Below, piece by piece: positions 61,598 to 64,000 of a stretch of 64,000 nt of DNA. The stretch is taken from NCBI GenBank assembly GCA_002506755.1, contig DAYD01000004.1, positions 1-64,000 of the forward strand, given 5' to 3'. The notes beneath the pieces were generated by a model, which did not search any database, was not told where the DNA came from, and saw only the letters and a list, made by a program, of their open reading frames with translations. How positions within the stretch are numbered: position 1 is the first letter of the stretch; each line of letters opens with the position of its first letter. Made by a program: the position numbers and the translations under genes. The stretch comes from Euryarchaeota archaeon UBA462. GTDB taxonomy: Archaea; Thermoplasmatota; Poseidoniia; Poseidoniales; Thalassarchaeaceae.

Positions 61598-62551
61598 ATG
61601 TCCGTAGACCCGTATCGCAATCTGGGAGTATCAAAAGATGCCTCCGATGCTGAGATCAAGAGAGCATACAGGAAGCTAGCGAGACAGTACCACCCTGACA
61701 GAAATCCTAAAGATGCAGCAGCGGAAGAGAGGTTCAAATCGATTCAGTCTGCATACGAAAAGATTGGTACGGCCGAGGCTCGTAGCAATTACGATCAACA
61801 GAGCAGGATGGAGGAGATGTTCCAAGATGGCGGGAGACGCTCGCCATTTGGCAGGGGGGACATAGGTGATATTTTCTCACAGTTTATGGGCAGTGGTAGA
61901 AGATCGAGGTCAGGATTCGATTTTAATTTCGACAGACAACAACAAACAGGCCGGAACAGGACTGAAACTCCAAAAGGAGCAAATATTGAGGCAGGACTGG
62001 ACATATCTCTCGATCAAGCCATTAGTGGCACGGAGGTCAAATTTAGCCACCGAAGAATGAAAAAGTGCTCAAAGTGCAACGGAAGAAGCTTCGGGTCACC
62101 AAGCAGGTGTTCTTTATGCAATGGAGCAGGGGTTCAGACCAAAGGAAGCACACTCACGGTCAGGGTGCCCGAAGGTGCGGAGCACGGTCATCTACTAAGG
62201 CTGAAAGGAATGGGGCATGAACATCCTGAAGGAGACTCGGGCGACCTTCTGATAACTGTACGACTGGACGCTGAGGCAGGCCGTCGTTGGGAAGACGGAA
62301 GACTAGTTCAGGAAGTAGCAATCCCATACTCGACCCTCGCTATTGGGGGTAAAGTCAGAATCATGACTCCCACAGGAAAGCGGGTCGAAATCGAGATTCC
62401 TGAGGGCACGAAGATAGGTGATCGGAGAAGACTAAAGGGTCATGGCCATGATGGCGGTCCTCTGGATGTGGAATTTACACTTTCTGAGCCCCAAAACCTC
62501 ACTAAATCACAGAGAGATGCCCTTGAATCCCTTAGGGATTTAGGTATGTAA
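61598..62551 (+). CDS. J-domain co-chaperone (DnaJ/CbpA-like) with a short zinc module
   Basis: A 317-residue Hsp40. The J domain (residues 1-68) has the HPD motif in KLARQYHPDRNPKD. A Gly/Phe-rich linker follows at about 75-110 (SPFGRGDIGDIFSQFMGSGR). A short cysteine region (MKKCSKCNGRSFGSPSRCSL, then CNGAG) has two CxxC pairs, where DnaJ has four, so one zinc site instead of two. The C-terminal client-binding barrel includes VRVPEGAEHGHLLRLKGMGH. No DnaK or GrpE gene is in the window. Confidence 0.92.
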   Translation: MSVDPYRNLGVSKDASDAEIKRAYRKLARQYHPDRNPKDAAAEERFKSIQSAYEKIGTAEARSNYDQQSRMEEMFQDGGRRSPFGRGDIGDIFSQFMGSGRRSRSGFDFNFDRQQQTGRNRTETPKGANIEAGLDISLDQAISGTEVKFSHRRMKKCSKCNGRSFGSPSRCSLCNGAGVQTKGSTLTVRVPEGAEHGHLLRLKGMGHEHPEGDSGDLLITVRLDAEAGRRWEDGRLVQEVAIPYSTLAIGGKVRIMTPTGKRVEIEIPEGTKIGDRRRLKGHGHDGGPLDVEFTLSEPQNLTKSQRDALESLRDLGM

Positions 62552-62594
62552 GCGATACAATTAGTGAAATATTCTTCTATAGGCGTTGGGCATT

Positions 62595-64000
62595 GTGAGA
62601 GACTTCGATAGACTTGCAAGCTACCTAATTCCTAGGCGGAAAAGCGTGCATTTCCTAGTACTTGCAGTCTCAATCCTAATGGTTCCAGGAATAATTGCGT
62701 CATTCGAGCCAATTGATATCGAGTCCTACGACATGGAATCACCGGAGTTAGATGCAAATAAGGTCTTAAGAGAAGAATTCACTGCTGCTGGCAACATCTG
62801 GGGCTTTGGCATATTTGTCAGAGATCCTGCTTACTTCGGGGACTCTGAATCTGATGTGACGATGATAGCCGAATATCCCGGAGAAGGTCAAGGGATATTC
62901 GAACCACATGGAGGAATACTTAATCTCACCGTGCTAAAGGAGATTGACAAGGATGCAAAAGAACTTAGAGAGAACGAGATCTCTGAATTCTATTTGCCTT
63001 TGGCCTCTGAAATTTCAGGAGATCCAGTTCTAGGAATATTAGATCTCGCCACTGAATTCAGGACCTTTATGTCAGGACAATCCTCTTTGACATCTCCTAG
63101 GATAAATCCATACAAACTAGCAGCGACCCTCGACATAAACAAGTCCACGGATCCAGCACCGACAAATTGGGAAGACTGTGGAGATATTGAGTGCCTTGCT
63201 TTCGACGATCATAACGTAACCCAAGCTCACATTGACTTAGCAGCTCACAGGATGGCCAATAATAGCAATGGGGCTTTCCTTAGATTTCTATCAAACGATA
63301 GGGCCTTCGTGCCGGATGAGAGTAGCTCAGTTATCGGGCCTCTAAATCATAAAATTTCAGAGAATGGAAGCTTGATTTCGGAGGACTGGATTAGTGGTAG
63401 GTGGTCTGCGTCGGCAGCTTGGTTGATTCTTAATTTCGATAGGGAAGAGATGCAAAAGAGCGGTTGGACATTCACGTGGAAGAATGCTAGCCAAGAGTTC
63501 GGATACGAGCTTGATGGCTTTGAGCTGAAAACAAAACCTATCCGACAATCCGTGGAGGACTGCAAGACAAGAGAGACAAAAGGAGAGCCTCTTTGTTCTG
63601 TTGAGTGGCTATACCTATCACTAGAGGAGGATCTTAGGGAGTCCGATGAAAACATAGTCTCTCTGATGTTCGCTGAATCGATCAATGTTGAGATTAACAG
63701 GGAACTTCTCTCAAGCGCTTATCTAATTCTACTGATGGGATTGGCAATTCTGGTGTTGCTCTGGGCAAGTCTGAGAAGAGCATCGGATGTTGCGATAGTA
63801 GCCACGAGCTTAGGACTTTCATTGGTGTGGATGTATGGTCTTATCGGGTGGGCCATAATTATAGGTAAGTCGTTGGACAATGAAGTAATCTTTAGGTCTC
63901 AGTTTTCAAACCTTTTACCAATACTAATTTTAGCCTTGGAAATAGATGACAGTTTACACAGTCTGCACAGATACAAGGAAGAAAGGCGTTCTGGAAAAAC
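62595..64000 (+). CDS. MMPL/RND-family membrane transporter, cut by the window end
   Basis: An open frame from a GTG at 62595 that runs past the end of the window (468 codons visible). The N-terminus has one membrane helix (VHFLVLAVSILMVPGIIASF), then a large exterior domain of about 330 residues, and then membrane helices from about residue 375 (YLILLMGLAILVLLWASL). The last visible segment, ILALEIDDSLHSLHRYKEER, is the MMPL-type helix 4 motif G-x-x-x-D-x-x-x-H-x-x-x-R. It is probably an RND-superfamily exporter of lipids or hydrophobic compounds, of which the N-terminal half is seen here. The stop lies outside the window. Confidence 0.85.
   Translation, partial: MRDFDRLASYLIPRRKSVHFLVLAVSILMVPGIIASFEPIDIESYDMESPELDANKVLREEFTAAGNIWGFGIFVRDPAYFGDSESDVTMIAEYPGEGQGIFEPHGGILNLTVLKEIDKDAKELRENEISEFYLPLASEISGDPVLGILDLATEFRTFMSGQSSLTSPRINPYKLAATLDINKSTDPAPTNWEDCGDIECLAFDDHNVTQAHIDLAAHRMANNSNGAFLRFLSNDRAFVPDESSSVIGPLNHKISENGSLISEDWISGRWSASAAWLILNFDREEMQKSGWTFTWKNASQEFGYELDGFELKTKPIRQSVEDCKTRETKGEPLCSVEWLYLSLEEDLRESDENIVSLMFAESINVEINRELLSSAYLILLMGLAILVLLWASLRRASDVAIVATSLGLSLVWMYGLIGWAIIIGKSLDNEVIFRSQFSNLLPILILALEIDDSLHSLHRYKEERRSGK

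Overview
The window is a densely packed archaeal chromosome segment. The archaeal markers are MCM, GatE, the FtsZ-SecE-Spt5-L11-L1-L10-P1 cluster, Pth2, Trm1 and the archaeosine radical-SAM enzyme RaSEA. These sit beside bacterial-type genes: a LivKHMGF-like ABC transporter, AddAB, a cysteine dioxygenase, a threonine aldolase, a TSUP exporter and MMPL. Lipoproteins and Cys-rich secreted proteins are also present. This mix, with a predicted lipoprotein that starts with a Cys-Asn-Tyr-Asn-Asp-Cys type repeat, points to a planktonic marine euryarchaeon of the Candidatus Poseidoniales (Marine Group II) type. That assignment is inference; no rRNA gene is present to confirm it. Genes abut or overlap almost throughout, and no gap exceeds about 210 bases.

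Layout. 0-4.2 kb holds biosynthesis and housekeeping genes (Nfu, MoaA, Trm1, PurM). 4.3-12.1 kb is one transport operon: a double-domain substrate-binding lipoprotein, a strong stem-loop, a fused LivH-LivM permease with a TM2-like insert, and the ATPases LivG and LivF. 12.1-14.3 kb has an esterase/coiled-coil/helix-hairpin-helix fusion and a PPC-domain protein. 14.5-18.8 kb is mcm-gatE. 18.8-21 kb has a DUF4430-like secreted protein, an ECF S-component (candidate vitamin B12 uptake), Pth2 and a cysteine dioxygenase. 21-29.6 kb has a second coiled-coil/HhH protein, an aminotransferase, a giant RCC1 plus Cys-repeat surface protein, threonine aldolase and a secreted thioredoxin-fold protein. 29.6-40.2 kb is addB-addA, an M20 peptidase and a coiled-coil protein. 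40.2-47.4 kb has a membrane hexapeptide-repeat protein, a UMF1-type MFS transporter, RaSEA, a two-gene membrane unit with heme-copper-oxidase-like repeats, and a YchF/OBG GTPase.

47.4-54.7 kb, on the minus strand, is the conserved transcription/translation/secretion/division cluster. It runs AK6, CDP-alcohol transferase, FtsZ, SecE, Spt5, L11, L1, L10, P1 and two unknown genes. 54.8-64 kb has a Ca2+/H+ antiporter, an unknown multi-pass protein coupled to a peroxiredoxin, an alpha/beta hydrolase, a TSUP exporter, an MTA/SAH-type deaminase, an FAH-family enzyme, a J-domain protein, and an MMPL protein cut by the window edge.

The most unusual signals are in the conserved cluster. Spt5 carries an N-terminal degenerate Nudix domain, and the adjacent ribosomal protein L11 seems to lack its whole N-terminal domain. 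Other points are AddA and AddB that both carry iron-sulphur-type cysteine sets, the TM2-like insert in the fused permease, and two separated genes sharing the same C-terminal HhH module.
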